From contig CAXKWD010000002.1 of assembly GCA_964059195.1 (NCBI GenBank), positions 150,181,042 through 150,245,041 on the forward strand: DNA of 64,000 nt, given 5' to 3'. A program made the position numbers and the translations under genes. The notes beneath the pieces are model-generated. The model saw only the letters and a program-made list of their open reading frames with translations. It was not told the origin of the DNA and did not search any database. This DNA is from Ectobius pallidus (lineage: Eukaryota > Arthropoda > Insecta > Blattodea > Ectobiidae). Below are positions 21,488 to 31,319 of the stretch, piece by piece. The stretch's first letter is position 1; every line of letters starts with the position of its first letter.

Positions 21488-21950
21488 ATGAAATCCCCTC
21501 AAATTGAACACGCTTTACGACATGTAGATGGATCTGCAGGCGTTTAGTCTAGTGATTGTCTGCCACACTTTATTTACAAAAATCAAATTTTTTTTTGTTA
21601 TCAATTTCGATCCTAGCTCTCTTCCTGGCTCTCACTGGGTTGCTATCAGTTTTGACAAAAATAGAAACATAGGGTTGTATTTTGATTCTTACGGCCTTCC
21701 GCCACTAGTTCCCTCTGTAAGACATTTTGTTAGTCAAAATTGCACCTTCTGGACATTTAATAAAACACAGCTGCAAGATGAATATTCGTCAGTCTGCGGA
21801 CGTCTGCATGTTTGTACACTGTATAAACAAAGGACTGGACTTGAAGGAATTTGTGGACATCTTCAGCAGAATTAGGACAAAACCAGACCTTCAGGTTGTT
21901 TCCATGTATCGTGCAGCCTTTGGACCTCCATGTGGAAGACGTGGGAGACA
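21488..21950 (+). pseudogene. Adenain-type cysteine protease
   Basis: ATG at 21488 (MKSPQIEHALRHVDG), one frameshift, then LPGSHWVAISFDK with the catalytic His at 21632, YFDSYGLPP (acidic residue), TQLQDEYSSVCG with the oxyanion Gln and the catalytic Cys near 21797. After a further shift LDLKEFVDIFSRI follows. This H-D-Q-C order is the adenovirus protease (C5) pattern conserved in Polintons, where it matures the virion proteins. It is the last recognised gene of the right arm. Confidence 0.88.
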
Positions 21951-21959
21951 AGTGTGTCG

Positions 21960-22690
21960 TTCAGGCCTATAAAAAGGTGAGTACAATACTATTTTATCAT
22001 TAGTCTCAGGTGCAAGAGGGCAACGCCGACACCTGTGCATCATCGACATGCCTTGCTACGACGAACATACTTTCTAAACCCTAAAGGATCTTGTACCTCA
22101 GATTTGGTTATTACCCCTCTATGAACTATTCTGCGGCTGCTGAAATTGGAAAAAGTGTTGGACAAAGTGTGATACTGACTCCATATTACTTTAGATCTTC
22201 CTAAACTATGTGAACATCTGTGCTCCAAACTACCCTACAAGTGTCTTGAAGAGAATGTACAACTGAAGTCTAGAAAAAATCTAAAAGGTTGTATGATTCA
22301 TTGTGAGGGTAATTTTATTTTATTTGTGGATGAAATAAACTTTCTTACGTTCAACATTACGTCTCTACTAAATATTCTTTCGAAATATTGAATGATTCAA
22401 GAAGAAGTGAAAACAATTGCAGACAATGATGAATCCCAACAAAATATGAACAATTTGAAAATGTACGAACTGGTGAAGCAAGATCTTCAAATAAATAATT
22501 TTTACTAACATATTTCCTTTGTTCTTATTTGAATAAGAGGACCGAGACATCCTTGAATGCTTCTTTCCTTTTACGTTTAACCTTGAATGCCTCTCCTCTC
22601 TTCCTACACGTCATTGTCATAAAACTAGTTTAAGTGATCGAATTGCAGAAGCTGTATCCTGTTATGGTATGACATTTTATTATTTGGGTT
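21960..22690. other. Non-coding region, presumed right end of the Polinton-like element
   Basis: No convincing coding signal and no match to the left-side sequences was seen by eye. A terminal inverted repeat should be here if the element is full length. Confidence 0.4.
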
Positions 22691-22696
22691 TAACTA

Positions 22697-22995
22697 TGGT
22701 CTGGGGTGTGATAGAGGGGTGGGGGTGGTGTCATATGATAGCCAAAGATACCCACGGATAGCCAAAGGTCCTGGGTTTGTCGGAGGAATTTTTCTCCTAT
22801 AATATTCTCATATAATGTTCAACAGAGACAATAATGTGTGGTTCGTTCTGGGGTGTGACAGGGCTGAGGGGTTTGTCATATTATACCCACGGATAGCCAA
22901 AGGTCCTGGGTTTGAGTCCCAGTGTCGGAGGAATTTTTCTCCTATTATATTATCATATAATGTCCAACAGAGACAATCTGTGGTTCATGAACGTA
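22697..22995 (+). repeat. Two tandem SINE-like units of about 148 bp
   Basis: ctggggtgtga(t/c)ag starts near 22698 and 22847. Both copies share acccacggatagccaaaggt, cctgggttt, gtcggaggaatttttctcct and (t/c)caacagagacaat. Copy 2 has a box B-like GGGTTTGAGTCCC near 22908; in copy 1 it is deleted to gggtttgtcgg. The unit is likely derived from a tRNA-headed SINE. Confidence 0.6.
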
Positions 22996-23020
22996 TATAG
23001 ATATATATACGCCAAGCAAG

Positions 23021-23353
23021 ATGGCGGACATTACCTTACGCAGCGTGAATGACGCTCCTGTATTTTGTGACAGTAATATTGAAATCAGCCGTGATTTATG
23101 TGAACACTGTTGTTTATTAGAAATAAAAGTTGAGGACCTACAAGAAGAACTACTATCTGTGCGGAAAATAATCAATTTGCTACAGGAAGATGCAAATTAT
23201 AGACAACACCTCGTGGCAGTAGCCGATTCCAGGCCAAACTCAACTTCAGCGGATGAAGATAGCTGGAAACGCGGAAAAGTAATAGACTCCAGAGAAGAAC
23301 AGCCAATTCCGACTATCATCAATCGTTTCGCTATTCTTCAGAATCATAATTAA
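23021..23353 (+). pseudogene. LINE ORF1 N-terminal part (coiled-coil-like)
   Basis: A 110-aa open frame starting MADITLRSVND, with a short Leu-rich heptad-like stretch (LLEIKVEDLQEELLSVRKIINLL) and a charged C-terminus ending in PTIINRFAIL. The ending, followed about 100 bp later by the SGNH part, fits the ORF1 of CR1-like LINEs, in which a coiled coil precedes an esterase domain. It was probably one protein with the next feature, now split by a stop. Confidence 0.5.
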
Positions 23354-23439
23354 ATTGAAAATAGAGAAATTAAGCCTACAGAACAAGTACCGGTACTAAA
23401 GAAGGTAAATGGCGGGAAAGCCAAGGAAAACACGGAAAA

Positions 23440-23845
23440 ACATCACAATTTTATAGTGATAGGAGACAGTCATTCTCGGGGAATTTCGGAAAGCATCAAA
23501 GCATCCAGCAAAGTACCTGTGAAAGTGATAGGCTATGTAAAACCGAACGCCGTTACGAAGGATGTGATGAAAAGTGCTCAGAGAGAAATTAGAAATCCCA
23601 CAAAAAGTGATTTTGCAGTAGTAAGGGGAGGAACTAATGCCATAAGCAAGAACAATACGAGCAAAGGAATCATAAATCTTACTCAGTTTGTAAGTAATTG
23701 TGCCCATACGAATGTACTTGTTGTTAGCGCACCCCATAGGCATGACCTGGCAGATTTCTCAGTCTCGAATGCAGAAGTAAGGGCATTTAACTTGAAACTA
23801 TGGACCGATAACAGCAACAAAGGAACTGCAGATATGAAAGAACCA
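23440..23845 (+). pseudogene. LINE ORF1 SGNH/esterase-like domain
   Basis: Reads FIVIGDSHSRGISESI (block I, GDSH), VKVIGYVKPNA, KSDFAVVRGGTNAISKNN (block III-like, GGTN) and VSAPHRHDL, then runs into the RTE insertion. GDS...GGTN...HR is the SGNH-hydrolase-like module found in ORF1 of many CR1-type LINEs. It is thought to act in RNP or membrane targeting; no activity is proven here. The usual WGGTND is altered to RGGTNA. Confidence 0.75.
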
Positions 23846-24319
23846 GTGGGAAGTATCGCCCGTGTGGAGTTGCTGGTCTCCCATCGGGCGCTTCCCCAGG
23901 TGGTGGATAGGGGAGAGCCTCCTAGACATAGGTGGTATCGGGGAAATGAAATACCCGGAGCGAACCAAAACCAGCCCCTTGCCAGGGTCAAGGTGAAGAC
24001 TACAACGGTGGATTGGGCGGAGGATTCCTTCGGTACGGCCGAGCCAGCGGAAGTGGAGTCCCTTTCTCCACTGGGCTGTTGAATGGAGAAACCGCTGCCT
24101 TGCGGAGAAGGTGTAACTTCAAAGGCTAAGGGAGTTAACCCCAACAGAAAATCAAGGGTAGAGGGGGCTCTTTTAGATGTGGTGAAACCAACCCCTCTAG
24201 TGGAGAAACCCCCAAAATCAAATCTAGGAGGCTGCGGGCTAATCACCCCCACCTCTGAATTTAAATGATTCAGAAACCAAATTAAGATAGCCGGACTGAT
24301 GTTTTAAGACGACCTTAGG

Positions 24320-25633
24320 CTTCGAAATAAGGACTTCTCTTTCTTGGCTACATGGAATGTGCTGAGCTTGTATCAACCAGGAGCAATAAGGCAATTAACA
24401 CAGGTTCTAGATAACTATAAAGTAAAAATCGGAGCGATTCAGGAGATCAGGTGGAAAGAAGGGGGAATAAGTGACATGAGAGAGTATGTAATATGTAATA
24501 GCGGCAGTAGTAAGAGAAATCTGTTTGGAGTTGGTTTCCTAATTCGTAAAAGCCTGAAGCCCTCAATTTTACAATTTGACCAAGTGAGTGAAAGGTTATG
24601 CACATTACGAATGAAAGGAAAGTTTTGTAACACGTCAATATTATGTACACATGCATCAACAGAAGAAAAAGAAGACCAGTACTATGATGAGTTAAATAAA
24701 GTTAAATAGTTAAATAGAGTTAATAAATATGACAGGAAAATTGCCATGGGGGACTTCAATGCAAAATTAGGAAATAACGGCCAATATAGTCCAAATATAG
24801 GACGTTATAGCATACATAATGAAGATAATGATAATGGCAATAGACTGGCAGATTTTGCAATAGCAAACAACTTAACAGTAAGTAGTACACTATTCCCTCA
24901 TAAGAATATACACAAAATAACATGGCAATCCCCAAATGAAGAAACAAATAACCAAATTGATCATGTCCTGATAGATTCAAGACATACAAAAGATATTATC
25001 GACGTGAAAACATGTAGAGGGGCTGATTTCAATAGCGATCACTTTCTAGTAAGAGTAAACTTTAAACCAAGAATAGCTAGCATAAGAAGGGGAAAAAGGC
25101 AAGTAATTCAGAAGTTCGATTTAGCTAAGTTTAGTAAATTAGGGGTGACCCAAAGCTTCCGGGAGGAAATGAGAAATCTTTTAGAAGAAAGACCTGCTGA
25201 TGAGAATGACGTAGAGACAGAATGGGAACAAATTAAGGAAGGAATGCAAGCAGTAGCAGGAAAAGTGATTTGGTATAGAGAGGGATATAAGAAGAAAGAA
25301 TGGTTTGATGAGGAATGTAAAGAATTAATGATAGACAAACGAAATGAAGCAAGACAAAAAATGTTTAGTAGAAAAACAAGATCTGCAGAAGAAGAATATA
25401 AGAATGCACGAAGACAAACTAATAGTATTCTGAGAAAGAAAAAGAAGTATGAGGAGGAAGAACTGCAGAGAATGCAGACAAGCAGAATAAGATGTGAGAG
25501 CAGGAAATTTTATCAGGGAGTACGAAGATATAAAGAAGGTTTTAAACCAAGGACATCCATGTGCAGAGATAATGATGGGGAGTTAATAGGGGATGAAGGA
25601 AAGGTGATGGAAAGATGGGTACAATATTTTTAA
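24320..25633 (+). pseudogene. RTE apurinic-like endonuclease domain
   Basis: From about 24340: LATWNVLSLYQPGA (motif with catalytic Asn), GAIQEIRWKEGG (catalytic Glu), LFGVGFLIRK, then a TAG stop at 24707. The second frame (24746-25633) carries GDFNAKLG, DNGNRLADFA, NNQIDHVLID and NSDHFLVRV (catalytic Asp and His). The linker to the RT is rich in charged residues. One stop and a frame change separate it from the RT frame. This domain makes the target nick for retrotransposition. Confidence 0.88.
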
Positions 25634-25658
25634 AATCTTTTAAATAGAACGAGCCCAA

Positions 25659-27173
25659 ATGTGGAGAATGACAATAATGCAGAATGAATTACCGAGACCC
25701 ACAAGAAGTATGGTTTATGAAATTATTAAAAGGCTTAAGATGAACAGAGCCCCTGGGACAGATGGAATAGCTGGCGAACTGCTAAAATATGGTGGTAGAG
25801 CATTATGGGATAGAATCTACAGATTGATTTTAATGGTGTGGGAAAAGGAAAAAATCCCAGATGAGTGGCAAACAGCAATTATTTGTCCTATCCACAAGAA
25901 AGGAGATAGACTGTCTTGTGAGAACTATAGAGGAATCTCCCTTCTAAATGTGACATACAAAGTTTTTACAAATGTGATAACTAAGTATGTAGAGGAATAT
26001 ACAGAAGACACATTGGGTGATTACCAGTGTGGTTTTAGAAAGTCTCGGTCCACGACCGACCACTTATTCCAACTGAGACTGGAGAAAACATATGAATATA
26101 ATGTAGTGCTGCATCAATTATTCATTGACTTTAAGCAAGCATATGATAGCATAAACCGGCAACAATTGTTTAACGTAATGAGAGAATTTGGCATACCAAC
26201 AAATCTAATAAATTTAATTAAGATAACATTGCAGAAAACCACTAACCAAATACAAATTAATGGAAGAAGATCAGAAAACTTTGAAACTAATAGTGGCTTG
26301 AGACAAGGGGATGCATTGTCGACATTGTTGTTTAATTTGGCCTTGGAAAAGATAGTCAGAAGTATGGAGATTAACCCAGGTGGAACCATTATGAATAGAT
26401 CTATACAATATTTAGCTTACGCTGATGATCTGGTAATGATAGCTAGATCTTTATCAGTACTTAAGGAGGCCAATGAACAAACAACGAATGTAACAAAAGA
26501 ATTAGGTTTAGAAATCAACTTGGAGAAAACTGTATACATGAATACATCTAAAGTAAAACCAAGAAATAACAATAATGAAATAGTAATAAATGAGGTAAAA
26601 TATAAAGAAGTTGATAAATTCAAATATTTGGGTTCATTGGTCACCTTTGATAACGACTGTAGCGAAGATATCAAAGAGAGAATATCGGCAGGTAATAGGT
26701 GCTTCTTTGCCTTGGCCAGAACTATAAGGACAAGATACCTGTCTAAGCAAACTAAACTACAGATTTATAACACAATAATAAAACCTGTTGTGATGTATGG
26801 ATGTGAAACATGGGTGATGTCGGAAAGCATAATGGCTCAGTTGGAAAGATGGAAAAGATGGGAAAGAAAAATATTAAGGAAAATATATGGACCGATTAAA
26901 GACAAAGAGGGGTGGAGAATAAGTTCAAATATGAAATTAAAATCGCTATATAAAAAATCTAACATAGTAACACTTGTTAGAGCTAAAAGGATTGAATGGG
27001 CCGGATATGTGGTGCGCATGGATGAAGGCAGGTCTGTTAAAACGATTTTTGAAGGCAAACCTGGGGGGAGAAGAGATAGGGGTAGACGAAGATTAAGATG
27101 GTTGGATTGTGTGGAGGACTTACATAGTATGGGGATTAGAAGATGGAGGAGAAGAATGAGCTATCATCATTAA
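25659..27173 (+). CDS. RTE reverse transcriptase, long open frame (504 aa)
   Basis: Uninterrupted RT domain: KMNRAPGTDGI, WQTAIICPIHKKGD, NYRGISLLNVTYK, QLFIDFKQAYDSI (motif A), SGLRQGDALSTLLFNLALE (motif B), YLAYADDLVMIAR (motif C, catalytic YADD intact), LEINLEKT. The C-terminus has KPVVMYGCETW, WERKILRKIYGP, RAKRIEWAGYVVRM and a basic RRDRGRRR stretch, typical of RTE-like elements. The true ORF starts upstream in the APE part, so the ATG at 25659 is only the first in this frame. With open frame and intact target duplication this is one of the youngest LINEs here. Confidence 0.88.
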   Translation: MWRMTIMQNELPRPTRSMVYEIIKRLKMNRAPGTDGIAGELLKYGGRALWDRIYRLILMVWEKEKIPDEWQTAIICPIHKKGDRLSCENYRGISLLNVTYKVFTNVITKYVEEYTEDTLGDYQCGFRKSRSTTDHLFQLRLEKTYEYNVVLHQLFIDFKQAYDSINRQQLFNVMREFGIPTNLINLIKITLQKTTNQIQINGRRSENFETNSGLRQGDALSTLLFNLALEKIVRSMEINPGGTIMNRSIQYLAYADDLVMIARSLSVLKEANEQTTNVTKELGLEINLEKTVYMNTSKVKPRNNNNEIVINEVKYKEVDKFKYLGSLVTFDNDCSEDIKERISAGNRCFFALARTIRTRYLSKQTKLQIYNTIIKPVVMYGCETWVMSESIMAQLERWKRWERKILRKIYGPIKDKEGWRISSNMKLKSLYKKSNIVTLVRAKRIEWAGYVVRMDEGRSVKTIFEGKPGGRRDRGRRRLRWLDCVEDLHSMGIRRWRRRMSYHH

Positions 27174-27469
27174 GGATGCACTAGCTGGACTATAAGAGCT
27201 GTCTGCCAGAAGAAGAAGAAGGAGAAGTGGGAAGTATCGACTACAGCCAGAAAACTGCAGGTATGGAAGATCCAATTTGAAGAATCAACACCAGCCAGGA
27301 TACTATAGAAATGGGAGTTCCAGCCAGGACGCTACAGGTCTTTGTAAATCACAGAGGACAAGGAAACCAGCAAAAAAGCTAAGTGATGATTTTTATGATT
27401 AGGCCAAACTGTAATACGGATATTTCTAAGAGGTTAGGTTTTAATATGCCTAAAAAATCACATAGTTCT

Positions 27470-30340
27470 ACTATTAAGGTATATCATCAAAACTGTCAAA
27501 GTCTAGGCAATAAGAAATTAAATCCTTAAGTATTGTTAACAGATATTGATTTAGACATTCTTTGTTTTACCGAACACTAGATGTCAGAAGATGAACTAGA
27601 TTATTGTGCTCTAGCAAACCATTCTTTAGTTTCTAAATTCTGTAGGAAAAATAAAAAACATGGTGGGTCTTGTATTTTTGTTAAATCTGGTTTGGAAGCA
27701 GGTCCCTACACAGCTTTTGAAAACATGTATATTGAAGAACATAGTATGGTGGAACTTCCATTGTTAAAATTGGTTATAATATGTATCTATAGAACTCCTA
27801 GAAGTGACATGTACATACTTATTAGGAACCTTAACATAATAATAAACAGTTTACTGAACAAAGGCAAACAAGTTATTGTAATAGGTGATCTGAATGTAGA
27901 TTTCTTAAATCATAATGTAAATATGCACTTGCAATCAATGTTGGATTCATATGGCTTAAAGGCAATTATAGATGTTCCAACAAGAATAGGTGCAACCAAA
28001 CAGTCAGCTATAGATCAAATAATACTGAATGCAAAATTATGGGAATATAACTTTAATGTATTAGAAACAGGTTTTTCTGATCATTATGCACAAATTTTAG
28101 AATTATATACTCAACTTACAAGTAAAAAAATGAATGAATTTAATGTAGGCTATACTCCAGAGAGGTTAGACTTAGTAATGAAGGAAATATTCAGTACTTC
28201 AATTATTTACCTGGTAGGGAAACTTGGGATACAGTTTTTGCACAGCTTTCAGTAAATGTAGCTTATGATGAATTCTTAAACACATTTAATTACTGTTTCC
28301 AAACAGCCATGCCTAAAATTAAAATTAAAGAACTGGATTACATCTGGCATAAGGAAGTCAGGTAGAAGGTTAAGGTTTCTTAGCAAAATAATAAAAGAAG
28401 GAAACATTACAGTACCTTTTAAAAACTATTATTGTCGGTATAGGAGAATCTATAACAATGTAACTGCTGAAGCCAAGAAAATGAACAATGATCGTTGGCT
28501 TAACTCTTCAAATAATAAAGCAAAAACAATTTGGGAGATTGTTAAAGATGGACTAGGGTCTGGTAAGAAGACTATAAAGAATATATTGATAAACACTAAT
28601 GGTGAAGATATACAAGATCCAAAACATGTAGCTGACACATTCAATGATTATTATGCAAATATATCACAAAATATTTTAAGCAACAACTTACCACCTAAAG
28701 ATAATAGATCAACTACCTCTATGACCACAAACAGTTGTAGTATGTATTTAAAACCATCAAATGAAGAAGAAATCATATCAATCATCAATAAATTTAGTAA
28801 TAAAAAATCCTCTGGCATTGATGAAATATCTGATTACGTTATTAAGAAATGCTGCATGAATATAATAAAACCACTAACACAAATAATCAATTTATCATTA
28901 TTGTCAGGTTGTTTTGCAGAAAAACTGAAGATAGCAAAAGTAAAACCATTATACAAAAGGGTTCACAAAGTCAAATTGAAAATTATAGACCAGTTTCACT
29001 GCTTTCGGTATTCTCGAAGATACTCGAAAAGGTAATGCATACAAGACTCATGTCATTCTTGTTGAAACATAATATTATAATCAGTAATCAGTATGGATTT
29101 TGCAAAGGGAAATCAACAAATGAAGGGTTGTTTTTGGATCTTTCAAAAGCATTTGATCAAATAGATCATGACATTCTTTTAGAAAAGTTATCAGCTATAG
29201 GAGTAAGGAGTATACGCATGGTTCAAATCATATCTAGAAAATCGTGAATAGAGAGTTGAAATTACATATCAGCATGAAGATGAAAAGGAGATTACTAACT
29301 ATCTGTCAAATATAAGAAATGTAAATTTCGGTGTTCCACAAGGTTCTGTTCTTGGACCAGTATTATTTCTAATTTATATTAATGACCTACAATCACAAAT
29401 TAATCATGGGAAGCCAACATTTTTTGTGGATGACATAGTGTCTTTATAACAGGTTCCGATAGCAGTAACATGAAAATTAATATAAATGAAGCAGTAAAAC
29501 AGCTATTTGATTGGTTTCAGAAGAACCGCTTGATAATCAATAAGGAGAAAACAACAGCAATTACATTTCACCATAAACAAAATAAATTCCCTGAACGTTT
29601 ACTCATAGACTTTGAAGGTTAACAGATTAGCTATACAGGCAGCACAAAATTCCTGGGGGTGTGGGTCGACGAAAACTTAAAATGGGTAAATCATATTCAA
29701 TATAAAAAAAACTAAGTAAAACATGTTTTGCTTTACAAACAATCAGAAAGGTTTCATCTTTAGAAACTCTCGCAATACATACTATGCCTACTTTCATTCA
29801 GTCTTAACAAAAGGCATAATGTTTTGGGGAAATTCACCACATGCCAAAGATATATTCAAACTACAGAAAAAAGCTATAAGAATCATTGTAAAAATAAATA
29901 ACACAACTAGCTGTCGACAGTTCTTTAAACATCTGAAAGTACTACATTTACCATGCATAATATATATTTATGAATCCATATGTCACATAAAGACTAATTT
30001 AAATTCATTCCTAGTGAATGCAGATGTCCATTCATATCATACAAGGAGAAAAAATGATATTTATAAACCTCGCTGTAATACCACTTTGTGTCAAAACAGC
30101 TTCATTTATACAAGCCTCCAAATGTATAACTCTTTGCCAGGTTACCTCAAAGAAATATCTGTACTCCATAAATTTAAAAGGGGCTTACTATCTTTTTTTG
30201 TTGGAACACTGTTTTATACTAATAATGATTTTTTTTATGAATGTCAACAATTTAAAACATAAGAGTTATTCAAACAGTGATCTTTGTTTCCTTGTTTCAG
30301 GTTCCAAGACGTCGGCCAGTTCTGCTGGGATAAATTAACC
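27470..30340 (+). pseudogene. CR1-like ORF2: endonuclease and reverse transcriptase, frameshifted
   Basis: The endonuclease begins at about 27475 (KVYHQNCQSLGNKK), then DIDLDILCFTEH (27546), HGGSCIFVK, IICIYRTPRSD and VIVIGDLNVDFL. The linker runs to 28480. RT pieces are FSNKKSSGIDEI (28790), NYRPVSLLSVFSKILE (28980-29030), QYGFCKGKST, LFLDLSKAFDQIDHDIL (motif A), GVPQGSVLGPVLFLIYIND (motif B), and a motif C damaged to FVDDIV (about 29422). The C-terminal domain at 29723-30262 has KGIMFWGNSPHA, LQKKAIRII and DVHSYHTRR. At least four frameshifts or stops. Confidence 0.85.
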
Positions 30341-30777
30341 AAAGTTAACCTAATATTGTAGACAAAACTATTCTGATTATGTTACTAATTGTATATTGTA
30401 TAATTAATATTTTAATTGTATATTTAACTTCACTTTATAATTGTAAATATGTAATATATAAATTTGTTTGTAATTGTTTTGATGTGTCCCATAACATGTA
30501 TATGTTCAGCTGGACTAAATAAATCTTATCTTATCTTATCTTATGTATCCATCTAAGTTAATGAAGATCAGTGATCATTTCATTACACCAGGAGTCTACA
30601 CCGATATTGTTAAATATTACATATTCTAGATATCAATAACAAGAAATCTCCTTTCCATTGTTAAATTATCTGAATTCTGCAGACATATCCAGAAAACTAT
30701 TTCTGTTTTCCCATGTCTATCAAGTTGAATTTGTTTTACTAGTTTAGAAATTCACTAACAGAGGGCAAATATGGTAA

Positions 30778-31319
30778 AATCCATACATGCTTGACCCATT
30801 CTTTAAAACCAAGATTACCTTCATAAAACACCTAATATCACACGTTTTGTTATACATAGTTACGTGGAGAGGAGATGTTGTCCTGGCAAATGATTTGGTC
30901 CGACCCACCCTCCCTAAACGTCACAATTTCTTTTATACCACGACCTAGCAAAAAGTAGTCAAATCTTCGCCATATTACCTTCCCCGAAATGATACAAATG
31001 TTCATGATTGGACGCCAGAGCTCTGACGTCACACCAGCAGAGAAGGTAGAATTCTGGGTTGACAAACACACTACACTAATATTGCTGTTCATAACCTAAC
31101 CAAACAAAACGTACTTAACCTAACCAAACGAACTTAACCTAACCAAACGAACCTAACCTAACATAACTGCCACTAAAGTAGAATCTACCTGTCACTACTT
31201 ACCTTAATGCAGAGGTGGGTCTGTCCCTGTAGGTCACCCTGCTTTGCTCAGAAACAAAAAACATCTCATCGCCCATACAAACATACATATCGCAAGAATG
31301 GGTCAAGCATGTATGGATT
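30778..31319. repeat. Segment bounded by perfect 26-bp inverted repeats
   Basis: 30778-30803 (aatccatacatgcttgaccc...) is the exact reverse complement of 31294-31319. The 542-bp segment is CpG-richer than its surroundings and holds a taacctaacc-type repeat. No target-site duplication was found, so whether it is a MITE is unsure. Confidence 0.75.
31094..31163. repeat. Tandem aacctaaccaaacgaac units
   Basis: Four imperfect units of 17-18 bp containing the CCTAA core, the complement of the insect telomeric TTAGG. Interspersed arrays like this are common in insect DNA. Confidence 0.7.

Larger units (their letters stand above)
8500..22000. mobile_element. Polinton/Maverick (adintovirus-like) integrated element, decayed
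   Basis: The extent is that of its recognisable genes; true ends were not found. The right arm (+, 12313-21950) carries protein-primed PolB, FtsK/HerA ATPase, a small basic gene, PY, DDE integrase with chromodomain, penton, minor-capsid-like protein, double-jelly-roll major capsid and adenain-type protease. This is the Polinton gene set, complete and in a compact order. The left arm (-, 10603-8500) carries a dUTPase, an unknown gene overlapping its stop, and a nuclease-like gene, with a small ORF at 11790-11521. Every large gene has frameshifts or stops, so the copy is a fossil. I saw no terminal inverted repeat or 6-bp target duplication. Assigning the left arm to the same element is inference from divergent layout and adjacency. 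Confidence 0.85.
23859..27225 (+). mobile_element. RTE-clade LINE, nearly full length, 14-bp target duplication
   Basis: The 14-bp direct repeat agtgggaagtatcg at 23845-23858 and 27226-27239 bounds it exactly. The 5' region (23859-24330) is GC-rich and non-coding, followed by an APE domain and an RT domain; the 3' end is an (AAG)n tail at about 27209-27224. It sits inside the CR1-like LINE. Confidence 0.93.
23010..30545 (+). mobile_element. CR1-like LINE interrupted by an RTE element
   Basis: ORF1 lies at 23021-23843 and ORF2 at 27470-30340, co-oriented and separated by a 3.4 kb RTE insertion (23859-27225). The 3' end carries a (TCTTA)n tail at about 30521-30545, a CR1/L2-like feature. Without the insertion the LINE would be about 4.2 kb. 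Frameshifts in ORF1 and ORF2 show that it is dead. Confidence 0.8.

Noticed and set aside
30850..31092. 80-aa minus-strand ORF
   Set aside because: No motif, within the inverted-repeat-bounded segment; probably chance.
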